From Glandiceps talaboti (taxonomy: Eukaryota; Hemichordata; Enteropneusta; Spengelidae): a stretch of 64,000 nucleotides of DNA. Under the pieces are notes generated by a model. It saw only the letters and a list, made by a program, of their open reading frames with translations, searched no databases and was not told where the DNA came from. Position numbers and translations under genes: made by a program. Below, piece after piece: positions 12,400 through 22,966 of the stretch; within the stretch, counting starts at the first letter, position 1; every line of letters starts with the position of its first letter. Location: NCBI RefSeq assembly GCF_964340395.1, contig NC_135551.1:17572003-17636002 (forward strand). The letters are read 5' to 3'.

Positions 12400-12582
12400 A
12401 AGAAATGAATGAATGAATGAGTGAATGAATGATCGAACAAATTAATTAATTAATTAATTGGTGGGTGGATGCCATTCATTTGAAGGAACTAATTAATTAA
12501 TTGATGGATGGATGGATGGATGAATGAATGAATGAATGAATGAATGAATGAATGAATGAATGAATGAATGAATGAATGAATG
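12400..12582. repeat. (GAAT)n/(ATGG)n/(TTAA)n microsatellites
   Basis: Blocks of GAATGAATG, AATTAATT, GATGGATGG and again GAATGAATG follow each other inside the minisatellite element. Confidence 0.9.
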
Positions 12583-13189
12583 TACACTGTGTAATTCTTA
12601 GCGGAGTTTTGTTATATTTTGCAAGATGGCGTGGATACTGAGCAATTCGACAGAATATATTAGAAAATATGTGTTCGCATAACATTTACATGAAATTTGT
12701 GAGATTTGTCGTCACTGATGTGCATTGATTTGACATACTATCAATGTTTGAGTACAGCAGCCCCCTTTCATATCATTACAGTGATTTTCTATTCTTCATT
12801 AATCTATTCAATTTTAGTGGCGTTTTCGAGGATGTGCATGGTTTAGTGAGCTGTGCACTATGGGTCGTAGTTCATCATTTTAAATCTGATAGGGAAGGGA
12901 TTTCAGGGATAGTTGACCAGTAGAGCCGGGAATGAGTTCATGAGTTCTGATTTATATAGATGGACAGAAAAAGGGGAGAATAACGTCTCCCCAATCCCTT
13001 TCTCTAAAATAATGAAATCTTATCTCCATTTCAATTAAATTATTATTTTGTGTATTTCAATTTTGAACTTATAGAATGTTTTATAATAGCACAACCAAAT
13101 GTTGTTGTGGCCACTATATATAACATTACAACTTGTTTTGTATATTTACAGAGACTTGTACCAATTACGAATATACTTGTAATAAAGTT

Positions 13190-13800
13190 GTTGAAAACTT
13201 GTAACAAAATTGCCGACCTTTGTAATAAACTAACGATAATTGTAATAAAATTGCCGACATTTGTAATAAACTTTGACATTTGTAATAAAATTGCCGACAT
13301 TTGTAATAAACTGACGACATTTGTAATAAAATTGCCGACATTTGTAATAAACTGACGACATTTGTAATAAACTAACAACATTTGTAATACAATTGACAAC
13401 ATTTGTAATAAAATTGCCGACATTTGTAATAACATTGCCGACATTTGTAATAAAATTGCCGACATTTGTAATAAAATTGTCGACATTTGTAATATAACGT
13501 TGCCGACATTTGTAATAACTTATTAACGACATTTGTAATAAAATTGCCGACATTTGTAATAAACTAACGACATTTGTAATAAAATTGACGACATTTGTAA
13601 TAAACTAATAACAACAATTGTAATAAAATTGCCGACATTTGTAATAACATTGCCGACATTTGTAATAAAATTGCCGACATTTGTAATAAACTAACGACAT
13701 TTGTAATAAAATTGCCGACATTTGTAATAAACTAACGACATTTGTAATAACATTGCCGACATTTGTAACACAATTGCCGACATTTGTAACGACATCTGAA
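13190..13800 (+). repeat. Internal 21-bp minisatellite array
   Basis: Roughly 29 head-to-tail copies of a unit close to ATTGCCGACATTTGTAATAAA, with variants (ACTAACGAC..., ACATTGCCG...). It is the same unit as in the element's terminal arms. Open frames on the minus strand across it (repeating ILLQMSA) are artefacts of the period. Confidence 0.9.
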
Positions 13801-14755
13801 GTAAAACTGACAGTAAAAATTTACAAAATATAAGTGCCTCATCTTCACCAATCATAGATTTCAACAAATTAAACACCTGGATCTAAGAAACTTTATCAAA
13901 ATTCCCTGTGTAAGAACTTATTCTACAAGTTACGCCAGGGAAGTTTTGCGCCGGTATTTAGCACCAAAACCTGATATAGAACTATATTGTTATGTATTTA
14001 CTTCTATGATTCAAATCCAAAATTCTTCCTTTATATATCAGAGTTTATCGTTGGTTGGCCTGTCATAGGTTTGTGTTAATAAAACCATCAGGCAAATATT
14101 GGCAAGCGATTATGTTTCTTTTTATATATAAGTACAATTAGTTCACAGACCAACAATAATCGAACCTGGAAACTTGTATGTGTGTCGCTAGACTTTGGTG
14201 AGATATAGTGATATACAGTATCCATAACACCACGTGTCCGTAATGTATGATGTCTGAAATATTCGCCTTTATGCATATTAATCTCTTCACACTCACGGAC
14301 AAGAATATGTCCCTGTAGACTTATTGATATACTAACTAATTTGTTTTTAAAAAATACTCATACCAATTACTTCTCAAGCCATTATGAAGCTTTCAATTTT
14401 TGCTCCCAAATGCACTCTAAAATTGGTTGTGAAATCGCCGTTTCTAAGATGTCTGGAGAAATCAGTTTGTTGGTAGTCAACCGACCAGCTAACCAACCAA
14501 CCAACCAACCAACACTTTGTCCGCAATGATTAAAATATATACATTCGATCATACAACCACGAAGTGTTGATCAAGTGATGGATTGATGATGCTAGTTCGT
14601 ATATTCACTCATCACTCAGAAGCCTTCACAATCACAAACAACTCATACATTCGCCGCTTGTACACTAGAGGAAGTAAGATTTAAGAACTAGATAAAATCA
14701 GGTTAGAAAACAGATTGAAATTACTTTTTAGCTACCCTTCATACGCCCGTCTTTC

Positions 14756-14896
14756 CATCCCTCCCTCCCTCCGTCAGTCAGCCAGCCAGCCAGCCAGTCA
14801 GTCAGTCAGTCAGTCAGTCAGTCAGTCAGTCAACCAACCGACCAGCCAACCAGCCAACCAACCAACCAGCCAGCCAACCAACCAACCAACCGACAA
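14756..14896. repeat. (CAGT/CAGC)n and (CAAC)n microsatellite
   Basis: Consecutive blocks of CAGC, CAGT and then CAAC/CAGC tetranucleotides inside the minisatellite element. A smaller CAAC block lies near 14488-14512. Confidence 0.9.
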
Positions 14897-15085
14897 GTTA
14901 TCTTTTGACAAAGTCAATTTAACAAAACGTCCACCAATGATCAATATTTACATTCGTTCAATAAAGCACGACGTGTTCATCAAGTGAATTATGATTTGAA
15001 CTGAAGGGTTGGTACATGAGTACTGCTGGGTATATAATGTAGGTACTAGTAGGTAAGTAAGTAGCTAGGTAGATAAGTAGACTTA

Positions 15086-15093
15086 TTATTGAC

Positions 15094-15152
<59 letters not shown>
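15086..15152. repeat. (GATT)n microsatellite
   Basis: About 16 copies of GATT, just before the right terminal arm of the minisatellite element. Confidence 0.95.
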
Positions 15153-15981
15153 CAAAGATTCAAAGATCCAAGTGGCTGACATAATTGTTGTAAATTAATT
15201 CTAGGAAGCCTGTAATGACGATATTTTAAATCCTTTCTAAGTTTAGAATGAGTAATTCCATTTCTTTGAAAGTCAGAGAGGAACCCCCTTAACCTTTTTT
15301 TTATTACAAATTTCGGCAGGTTTATTACACATTTTTTTCTGAAAATTATTACAAATATCGGCAATTTTTATTACAATTGTCGTTCACAGAATTTATTACA
15401 AATGTCGTCAGTTTATTACAAATATCGGCAATTTATTAGAAATGTCGGCAATTTTATTACAAATTTCGGTTTATTACAAATTTCGGCAATTATTACAAAT
15501 GTCGGTTGTACAAATCGTCCGCAGTGGGTTTCCCCATTAAAAACGTTTTTTGAACGATATTAAGCTAATATCTCAATAGACACCTTAAAAGGCTCTTATC
15601 GAACCTTTAGGGCCTAGACAGTGCAAAATGATAAATATATACGATGCCTACCTCCACAGATTTAACAAATAAGGGGAGGTAGTAGCATATGCTGTAAAAG
15701 ATCTTGGCATCTTTTATATGGAAAGGAGAACTCGTCGGTAATATCAACATATGCTTAAGAGCGTGATTGTGTATGTAGCGGATGATTACACTTGTAATTA
15801 TGATATTATATACTCTTAAATCAAATTGAAATCACTTTGTGAACGCAGAGCTATAGCCAAAGTCACTTATAGGTAATTTTCAAATCAAAGCGTTCAGGCG
15901 ACAAATTTCGACGTCCACCGCCAGTCGCACGCCAACGACGAACAACTCCAGGAATCAAATGTTACAAAAGCACTTTGCCAT

Positions 15982-16433
15982 TGTTACGATCCAAAATATC
16001 GTATTTCGGAATTATGGGAATAAATTCTACTTTTCGGCATTGTAGGCCATAGGTCAGAAATAGACTGGCGATGACGAAGCTGGGCAAACATGATGTAACT
16101 GAAATTCACATGATTGGTTAGAGAAAAGTATATAATAACTTTTATGATGGCATGATCTTAGGGTGTGACTTGCTATTTATATAGTCGTTGTGTAAATTCC
16201 ATTGTATTCGAAGTATACTTAAGATGAGAATAAAACATCCAGAATCAGGAGAGGAGCTCAAGAGAGACGAGCTCTCGGGTAGGTGATTCTGGCAAGCCGA
16301 AATATCTTCTCAGTCGTGACTAATTCCCGACTTGGACCTGAACGATCCCGTACGAGAGTATGAGAGTGTGAGTGCTAGAGTGTAACGTCTGAACTGTCCA
16401 TATTTATACCGTTCAACTCTACGACACCCAACA
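15982..16433 (+). repeat. 5' LTR of the intact Gypsy element
   Basis: Begins TGTTACGATCC and ends CCCAACA; 452 bp. It contains a TATA-like stretch (TATTTATATAG, 16174-16184) and an AATAAA at 16229-16234, so promoter and poly(A) signal are close together, as usual in LTRs. Confidence 0.93.
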
Positions 16434-16434
16434 C

Positions 16435-16451
16435 TGGTGGAGAATCCGGGC
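16435..16451 (+). promoter_or_regulatory. Primer-binding site of the intact Gypsy element
   Basis: TGGTGGAGAATCCGGGC starts two bases after the LTR end. TGG at this place is complementary to a tRNA 3' CCA. I could not match the remainder to a particular tRNA. Confidence 0.55.
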
Positions 16452-16462
16452 AGGTCCACTTA

Positions 16463-17608
16463 ATGTTATTACGTTCTGGTAGAAGACTGAGAAGAAACCG
16501 ACATTTACATCCTTGTCAACGGCCACCTACAGTAATGGCAGAAGCAGACCCGAATATCCAGCAAGAAGCTCCACAGCCAGAAAACAATGGAGCAGAGGTC
16601 AACCAAGGCCAGCGGCAAGACGCACGGCTGGTTCACCAAGAGCTACAACGCATTGTCAACAGAATGCAGAATTTGACGGTGGGTAACGATATCATACCAC
16701 CTCAATTTTATGGGAAGGACGATGAAATACCAACCAGATGGTTGCGTAAATTTGATGCATATGTCGTCCTTAAGCAGTTTGACAATATTCAACGTCTGAA
16801 TATTTTTAGTCTGCTTATGTCTGGTGAAGCAGAGAGATGGTACACATCCTTGCCTGACGACCTGGCGAACAACTGGGAGAACATGCGTGCAGCTTTCATC
16901 GGACGATTCCAGAACAGAGCACCACAGTGGCGTATAGATCAAGAACTAAGAACAATTAAGCAAATGGACAAAGAAACAATCGAAAAATATGCCTCACGTT
17001 TAAGGGATATGTGCTATCGTTATAACAGAAATGATAACGAGCTTTTTAGTTTATTTTTACAGGGGTTAATACCGTCTATACGTAGTACGGTAGTCAACAG
17101 AGATCCGGTCAATTTCCAGGAGGCCGTGGCTTTCGCCCGAACAGCAGAAGTGGTAGAACGGTTCGACGATGATGTCAAAGTACTGAAAACTGGTCGTACT
17201 TCCGACACGTCTACAGAGGTTTTACAACAAGCCTTCGACTCTTTGCTAAAACAGAATGAAGTTCTACATGAGAAGCTATCAGCAGCGGCGGTGACGCCCC
17301 TCCCAGTACCAACAGCGCCTGTTCAAATACGACAAGAACCCTACGCAAACGCTGGACCACGGTCACGGGTAGGCCAAAGCTATAATTATTCTAACGTAAA
17401 TAGGCCGCCAGTAGTAACTCCACGTTATGGCGGTCGACAAGTTAATACGGCTAAGCAGATTTGTAAATTTTGTAATAAGCCAGGGCATTCAAGTCCTAAT
17501 TGTTATGCAAATCCTGATCGTGGGTGTTACAATTGCGGGGAGATAGGCCATGTGGCCAGATTTTGTGATAGAAATGGTGCACGATATGCTTTTCCAAAAA
17601 ACGGGTAA
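16463..17608 (+). CDS. gag: Gag polyprotein of the intact Gypsy element
   Basis: This 381-residue protein has a basic N-terminus and a central retrotransposon-gag capsid region (W-x-x-x-L...ERWYTSLP...W..M..AF..RF, about residues 85-200). Near the C-terminus are two CCHC zinc knuckles, CKFCNKPGHSSPNC and CYNCGEIGHVARFC. It would assemble the particle and bind the RNA. The ATG at 16463 is the first after the LTR. The stop TAA at 17606 lies just past a slippery A-AAA-AAC, so part of the product is expected to continue into pol. Confidence 0.92.
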   Translation: MLLRSGRRLRRNRHLHPCQRPPTVMAEADPNIQQEAPQPENNGAEVNQGQRQDARLVHQELQRIVNRMQNLTVGNDIIPPQFYGKDDEIPTRWLRKFDAYVVLKQFDNIQRLNIFSLLMSGEAERWYTSLPDDLANNWENMRAAFIGRFQNRAPQWRIDQELRTIKQMDKETIEKYASRLRDMCYRYNRNDNELFSLFLQGLIPSIRSTVVNRDPVNFQEAVAFARTAEVVERFDDDVKVLKTGRTSDTSTEVLQQAFDSLLKQNEVLHEKLSAAAVTPLPVPTAPVQIRQEPYANAGPRSRVGQSYNYSNVNRPPVVTPRYGGRQVNTAKQICKFCNKPGHSSPNCYANPDRGCYNCGEIGHVARFCDRNGARYAFPKNG

Positions 17609-17659
17609 ACGTTGCGAGACGAAAATTGTATAAGCAGTCAGATGAGAAGTCTCGCAACG
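17596..17659 (+). promoter_or_regulatory. -1 ribosomal frameshift signal between gag and pol
   Basis: The heptamer A-AAA-AAC at 17596-17602 sits in the gag frame as AAA AAC, one codon before the gag stop. Seven bases later starts a perfect 11-bp stem: CGTTGCGAGAC (17610-17620) pairs with GTCTCGCAACG (17649-17659) around a 28-base loop. Pol is in the -1 frame. Slippery site, spacer and stem all fit the textbook arrangement for programmed -1 frameshifting. Confidence 0.85.
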
Positions 17660-20600
17660 GTGTATCTTTAAATCTCAATTGTGTTAATTTGCCAGAGTCA
17701 ATGATTGTAAATGATAATTTAATTAATGTACGTATTTTTGATCGTAAAGTATCAGCACTTATAGATACAGGTTCCGATGTATCAATAATTTCAGAGTCCT
17801 TGTTAAATAATATTCGTAAGTTAAGAAAGTGTAAGCTTTTCAAATCAAGTTATAAGATAGTTACTTTGCCAGATGGGCGTACTTTGCCTATTTTAGGATG
17901 TCTTAGAATTCCTGTTTTCTTTACTAATCGTGCGATTACTATGCAAGTCTATGTCCTCAAAGAATTGAAGCAGGATTTAATTATAGGCCATGATTTCTTA
18001 CGTAGAAATGGAGCTATTATTGATTTTATGAAGCGCAAAGTTACTTTACGTCCATCGTCCCTTATACGCGCGTCTAAGACATATTCTATACCTGCTCGTT
18101 CAGAGTGTGTTATATCGGCGCGTGTTCGTGGGAATTACCCTAACGGTATAGTAGGTCATACTACAAACACAATGTCGCTTGCTCACATTGGTATTGCTAC
18201 TGCAAGAGTTTTAGGTGCTGTGCAGAATGGGCGCGTTCCGGTTAGACTAGTAAATTGTAAAGATACGCCTGTAAAATTGAGGAGAGGTACTCGTTTAGGT
18301 AATTTCAGAATTTTACCAGATGGTACTGATATCCATACTTTTGATACTAATGTTAGTCGCAACGGGCCAGTTGTACGTCCAAATAGGTTAAGTAAACAAG
18401 AGTTTTTAAAGGCATTTGATTTTGAAGATTCTACTTTAACCTCAGATCAGGTATTGCAGTTACAACAGGTATTATGGAAAAATAAGGATGCGTTCGTTGA
18501 TGACACTAACACCTTGGGATATTGTGATATAATTAAGCATAGAATCAATTTAAAACCAGGTAGTAAGACAGTATCTCGCCCTCCATATAAAGCTTCTCCA
18601 GATAAGCGTGAGGAAATTAAACGACAAATTGACAAGTTGTTAGACCAAGGTTTGGTAGTTCCCTCTACTTCTCCTTACAGTTCTCCGGTTTTACTAGTAC
18701 GTAAACCAAATGGTGAATTTCGTATGGTTATAGATTATAGGATGATAAATTCTATTACAGAACCCATTGCTTTCCCTCTTCCTGGGATAAAAGATACTTT
18801 AGATATCATTGGGAGTAAATGTCCAAAGTATTTTTCGACCCTAGACCTTAGTTCGGGATTTTGGCAAATAGCTATAAATCCTGACGATGTACATAAGACT
18901 TCCCTTGTCTCTCATTACGGTAAGTTTGCTTTCAAGGTGTTACCTATGGGAATGATGAATAGTTCGGCAAGTTTTCAAAACACAATACAGTTCGTTCTAA
19001 TAAATTTGCTAAACGACTCATGCTGCGCCTACATGGACGATATTTTAGCATTCTCAGCAACATTTGAAGATCATTTAATTCATATTGATGAAGTTCTTAC
19101 ACGTTTACGCGAAGCCAATTTAAAGTTAGGACCACGGAAGTGCGTTTTTGGTAGGCGCGAGGTCAAATTTCTAGGTCACCGGGTCAACGAACACGGGGTC
19201 ATGGCAGATCCTTCTAAATTGGAAGCTGTCAAGAATTTCCCCACACCAAAATCGGTTACAGAATTAAAGTCATTTCTGGGTTTGGCTAATTTCTATAGAA
19301 AGTTTATTAAGGATTTTGCTAAGATTGCGCATCCATTGCATGGTCTATTAAGGAAAGGCGTCGACTTTGTTTGGTCACGTGATTGTGAAATAGCATTTGA
19401 TACACTAAAGACAGCGTTAATCTCACCTCCTGTACTAGCGCATCCACGGTTTAATGAGGAATTTATTCTATATACGGACGCGAGTAGTTTTAGTGTAGGT
19501 TATGTGTTAGCTCAAATTCAGGAGGGTGTGGAAAAACCTATATGCTATGGTGGCAGGGCGCTGTCGAAACCACAACAGAATTATACAGTTACGGAAAGGG
19601 AATTTCTAGCTTTGATTCACGCTCTTTCGCAGTGTGAACAATATTTGCATTCTGTTCATTTTACGGTTATTACAGATCATGCTAACCTTCCCTATTTGAT
19701 TAAGACTACGGAACCTTCGGGGCGTTTAGCGCGATGGGTACTCAGAATTCAAGGTTTCGATTTTGACATCGTGCACAGATCGGGCTGCAAAATTCCCCAT
19801 GCAGATTCATTATCACGTAGGGTTTATGATGACGGAATTCATAATTCTGATGTAACTTCTGTTGAAACGGCTCCAGCGGCCTCAAATACACAATGTGTCC
19901 AGGTACCTTCTACTGATAAGATAGTGCAGGAATCCAGTAGTAATAAAGGTGACGTTGTTAATACGCAAAGTGTTGACAATGACCCTGTAGTTGACATACC
20001 AACCTTGTTTACTATTAGCAATGAAAATAGCGTTGACGACATGACTTGTTTGACTTTAGATTCCGATGACGAACTAATAGGTGTTAATGACTTGAATGAT
20101 AACAGAAGAACAGGTGTAATAGCTGATAGGCAAAGAAACGACAATCATCTAAGACCGCTGATTGACTTTCTTGAATCGGGTGACTTACCGACTGATGATA
20201 GACATGCTAAACGCATAGCAAGCATAAGTGCCAATTACGTGATTATTGACAGAGTTCTGTATCATTTCTGGACGCCTAATAGCAATAAATCTGATAAAGA
20301 CATACGGCGCCAGCTTGTTGTACCTAAGGATTTACGACTTTTGATTTTGCGGAGATTGCATGATGATGTTACAGGTGGACATCTAGGCGTTCTAAAAACG
20401 CTGGGTGTCATCAGACAACGTTACTTTTGGGATACACTTATTAAAGACGTTCATAAATACGTTAATAGTTGTGTACATTGCCAAATGCGTAAACCGGGGC
20501 ATAGAATACGCGCTCCTTTATTGCCGATTCCAGTTACAGGATTATTTGATAGGATAGCTATTGATTTCTGTGGGCCTTTTCATGTTACTAAATCTGGGAA

Positions 20601-21927
20601 TAGCTATGTTCTTGTTATTACGGAATACTTATCGAAATTTGCATGGGCGTTTCCTACTAAGAATATGACAGCAATTACAGTTGCTAACATCTTATTCGAG
20701 CACATATTCACGAATTACGGTTTTCCGAATGTCATCTTATCAGACCAGGGGCCCTGTTTCAATTCGCAAATAATGCGCGAATTTTGTCGTTTTTTTGACG
20801 TTTCAAAGCGTTTTGGAACGGCATATAGGCCTCAAACCCAGGGTATCGTCGAAAAGTTTAATTCGACGTTACTTGGAATGCTTTCCATGTTTGTTGCCGA
20901 CCGGGGAGATGACTGGGACTCATACTTAGCGGCAGTTTTGTTCGCGTATAGAGTAGCGCCACATCATTCCACGGGTGTTTCGCCATTTTCGGTTCTATTT
21001 GGAATGGAGCCACGCCTACCGCTAGACGTTACCTTGCTTCCCGCGGTTAGCAAATCGGCAAGTATCAATTTTCATCTGAAGGAATTAGCATCAAAACGAA
21101 ATATTGCAATAAAGATGGCAATGGACAACATTAAAGTCGCACAGGAAAAAATGAAAGAGCACTATGACAAGAGAGCTGTACAACACGAATTCACAATAGG
21201 GGATATAGTTTATTTATATAACCCAGCAGTGAAACCAGGGAGAGCTAGAAAGTTTCACAAATATTATAGGGGTCCATATCGAATTGCTGATTTCATACCG
21301 CCACTCAATTATCGATTGCGTTACGTTCATTCAGGAAAGTTATATCCTAAATTAGTACACCATAACAGACTAAAGAAGGGTTCGCTCCGATCTACGTCCT
21401 TAGAAGGTACTACCCCGGATGTCGATCTCGGTGACACAGACACAGACACGGACACGGAATCACCACAAAATTCGGGTGGTTACGTTCCCCCTCGCCGTTC
21501 GCAGGCGCCCACGTCACCATCAACAGAAACCGAGAGCACAGAAAGTCGAAATAGCGACTCGTCTTCTGTGAGCGCAGAAAGTCAAAGTAGCGAGTCGGCT
21601 TCTGTAAGCGCTTCGATTCGGAACTCGAACGATAATCGATATAGATATCGACGTAGGCGAAATAAGCCGTCTTCACGAGTACCTATTGATTATGACAGTG
21701 ATAGTTTAGCAGGAGAAAACGAGCCTGCTGGGGACGATACATATTATCGCATTGATAAGATTTTACGCGGACGGCACAAAAACGGTATTTTGGAATACTT
21801 AGTAAAATGGGAAGGGTATCCAAGTTCAGACAATTCATGGATACCGGAATCTTATTTGAACGATGAAGCGATTAAATCTTTACGCGATAATCCGGTTGTA
21901 ATTACAGGCAAACGACGCTCTACTTAA
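17596..21927 (+). CDS. pol: Pol polyprotein (protease, RT, RNase H, integrase, chromodomain)
   Basis: About 1,440 residues, read by -1 frameshift from gag; no ATG stands near the start of the frame. Counting from 17626, the protease motif ALIDTGSDVSII is near residue 45. Reverse transcriptase follows with IDYRMIN, STLDLSSGFWQ and the catalytic YMDD near 468. RNase H has YTDAS near 617. Integrase has the HHCC finger (H..H...C..C, about 913-950) and the D,D,E residues in IDFCGPF (about 978), LSDQGP (about 1038) and VEKFN (about 1075). A Ser/Thr-rich linker comes next. A chromodomain ends the protein (YYRIDKILRGR...YLVKWEGYPSSDNSWIPE, about 1372-1413); such domains steer integration toward marked chromatin. 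No stops or frameshifts are seen. Confidence 0.93.
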   Translation, partial: KKRVNVARRKLYKQSDEKSRNGVSLNLNCVNLPESMIVNDNLINVRIFDRKVSALIDTGSDVSIISESLLNNIRKLRKCKLFKSSYKIVTLPDGRTLPILGCLRIPVFFTNRAITMQVYVLKELKQDLIIGHDFLRRNGAIIDFMKRKVTLRPSSLIRASKTYSIPARSECVISARVRGNYPNGIVGHTTNTMSLAHIGIATARVLGAVQNGRVPVRLVNCKDTPVKLRRGTRLGNFRILPDGTDIHTFDTNVSRNGPVVRPNRLSKQEFLKAFDFEDSTLTSDQVLQLQQVLWKNKDAFVDDTNTLGYCDIIKHRINLKPGSKTVSRPPYKASPDKREEIKRQIDKLLDQGLVVPSTSPYSSPVLLVRKPNGEFRMVIDYRMINSITEPIAFPLPGIKDTLDIIGSKCPKYFSTLDLSSGFWQIAINPDDVHKTSLVSHYGKFAFKVLPMGMMNSSASFQNTIQFVLINLLNDSCCAYMDDILAFSATFEDHLIHIDEVLTRLREANLKLGPRKCVFGRREVKFLGHRVNEHGVMADPSKLEAVKNFPTPKSVTELKSFLGLANFYRKFIKDFAKIAHPLHGLLRKGVDFVWSRDCEIAFDTLKTALISPPVLAHPRFNEEFILYTDASSFSVGYVLAQIQEGVEKPICYGGRALSKPQQNYTVTEREFLALIHALSQCEQYLHSVHFTVITDHANLPYLIKTTEPSGRLARWVLRIQGFDFDIVHRSGCKIPHADSLSRRVYDDGIHNSDVTSVETAPAASNTQCVQVPSTDKIVQESSSNKGDVVNTQSVDNDPVVDIPTLFTISNENSVDDMTCLTLDSDDELIGVNDLNDNRRTGVIADRQRNDNHLRPLIDFLESGDLPTDDRHAKRIASISANYVIIDRVLYHFWTPNSNKSDKDIRRQLVVPKDLRLLILRRLHDDVTGGHLGVLKTLGVIRQRYFWDTLIKDVHKYVNSCVHCQMRKPGHRIRAPLLPIPVTGLFDRIAIDFCGPFHVTKSGNSYVLVITEYLSKFAWAFPTKNMTAITVANILFEHIFTNYGFPNVILSDQGPCFNSQIMREFCRFFDVSKRFGTAYRPQTQGIVEKFNSTLLGMLSMFVADRGDDWDSYLAAVLFAYRVAPHHSTGVSPFSVLFGMEPRLPLDVTLLPAVSKSASINFHLKELASKRNIAIKMAMDNIKVAQEKMKEHYDKRAVQHEFTIGDIVYLYNPAVKPGRARKFHKYYRGPYRIADFIPPLNYRLRYVHSGKLYPKLVHHNRLKKGSLRSTSLEGTTPDVDLGDTDTDTDTESPQNSGGYVPPRRSQAPTSPSTETESTESRNSDSSSVSAESQSSESASVSASIRNSNDNRYRYRRRRNKPSSRVPIDYDSDSLAGENEPAGDDTYYRIDKILRGRHKNGILEYLVKWEGYPSSDNSWIPESYLNDEAIKSLRDNPVVITGKRRST

Positions 21928-22021
21928 TAGTTAACATTGCTTCAGAACGGGTTCACTAAGTTAGTTTAAGGGATTGATATTTGTTTTCACCAAGCCCTAT
22001 AACAGTCGCTCGCACATTTTA

Positions 22022-22966
22022 ATGTCCACTTATTATTATTTTGAGTCATTAGATGCTAATTGCCAGCCTAATAAGACAATTACTTATGAACATATTTTGA
22101 ATGTTCCTGTTTTATCAACGTTGTATAACAAGGAATTTGACACGGCACTGTTTGACTATACTTTCAATGACACTCTAACTATGCAACTACCTCAAGTTAA
22201 GTTGTTCACAGAAAGTTGGAATAAGTCTTTGTTCAGGGATAATAGATTAAAATTGGAATTGAATAGGGTTTCACAGGTATTGAGAAACCATTCCGATATA
22301 TACTTAACTCCCATGGATGAATTTAGTAATTATGTGGATAGTACCTTAGTTAAGGGTGATTCTTGGTTTGATTGGTTCGATATACCAGGATATGTTGGTG
22401 TCATCTTCAACGTTATAACCATTTCAGCTGTGATATACTTATTTTTTAGGGTTAGACAGCTTTCTATAACTCTTGCGATTCTGAGTGCCAGTCCTATACG
22501 TGCACAAAATATACCGTGGGATTCAGTTGGCTCCGTGTTGACGACAGAAGCCGGCACTGTTGTTAGCGGTGGAACCAGCGATATCCTACTTAATGCTATT
22601 GCGGTAGTTGGACTGGGACTTATTGTCGTATTGTGTTATAAGTGTAGCTTTAAATGTTTTAGATTTTGGAAGAAATGTTTTTGTCCAGTTAAAGTACCTA
22701 TAGACGCAAAACTTTTGTTCTTGACTAATTCTAAGGGGTGTCAAACTGACTTTGGTACACAGGCTGATAGCGATTGTTTAGATATGCGCGAAATTATTAT
22801 AGAGCCGCTCTGCGAAGATAGTTTGCTTGCTATGAATACAAGTAGCAGCGTGGTGGTAGCCGATGTTCATTCAGACATCCCCGACACGCCCCTTATTCGC
22901 CCTGCTAGTGTTGCTAGTGTTGCGGCCTCCCCTGAAGACGATACTCCCTCATGGTCATTATTTTAG
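22022..22966 (+). CDS. Third ORF of the Gypsy element: envelope-like membrane protein
   Basis: Placed between pol and the 3' LTR, where envelope genes lie. The frame is open from 21965; the first ATG is at 22022 (about 314 residues). The N-terminal part has several N-glycosylation sequons (NKT, NDT, NKS, NHS). Two hydrophobic segments follow (YVGVIFNVITISAVIYLFF near 22390 and LLNAIAVVGLGLIVVLCY near 22590), then a Cys-rich stretch and an acidic tail. I see no clear signal peptide, furin site or fusion peptide, so it is either the membrane part of a spliced envelope protein or a different membrane protein. I do not recognise the family. Confidence 0.6.
   Translation: MSTYYYFESLDANCQPNKTITYEHILNVPVLSTLYNKEFDTALFDYTFNDTLTMQLPQVKLFTESWNKSLFRDNRLKLELNRVSQVLRNHSDIYLTPMDEFSNYVDSTLVKGDSWFDWFDIPGYVGVIFNVITISAVIYLFFRVRQLSITLAILSASPIRAQNIPWDSVGSVLTTEAGTVVSGGTSDILLNAIAVVGLGLIVVLCYKCSFKCFRFWKKCFCPVKVPIDAKLLFLTNSKGCQTDFGTQADSDCLDMREIIIEPLCEDSLLAMNTSSSVVVADVHSDIPDTPLIRPASVASVAASPEDDTPSWSLF

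Larger units (their letters stand above)
11878..15513. mobile_element. TIR element built from minisatellites (non-autonomous DNA transposon)
   Basis: The ends are inverted repeats starting TTGTACAACCGACATTTG and made of degenerate copies of a roughly 21-bp unit containing GCCGACATTTGTAATAA (left arm 11878-12105, right arm 15290-15513 inverted). The element is flanked by a 4-bp duplication ATCG (11874-11877 and 15514-15517), evidence of insertion as one unit. The interior has no transposase-like frame. It holds a dense array of the same unit (13190-13800) and several tetranucleotide microsatellites. The 4-bp target duplication and long, repeat-built TIRs do not let me name the superfamily. Confidence 0.7.

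Noticed and set aside
13190-13800. CRISPR-like array
   Set aside because: The 21-bp units are head-to-tail without unique spacers, and the genome is eukaryotic.
13043-13876. Long minus-strand open frames with repeating ILLQMSA
   Set aside because: They come from the 21-bp minisatellite period, a multiple of three; no codon bias or homology beyond the repeat.
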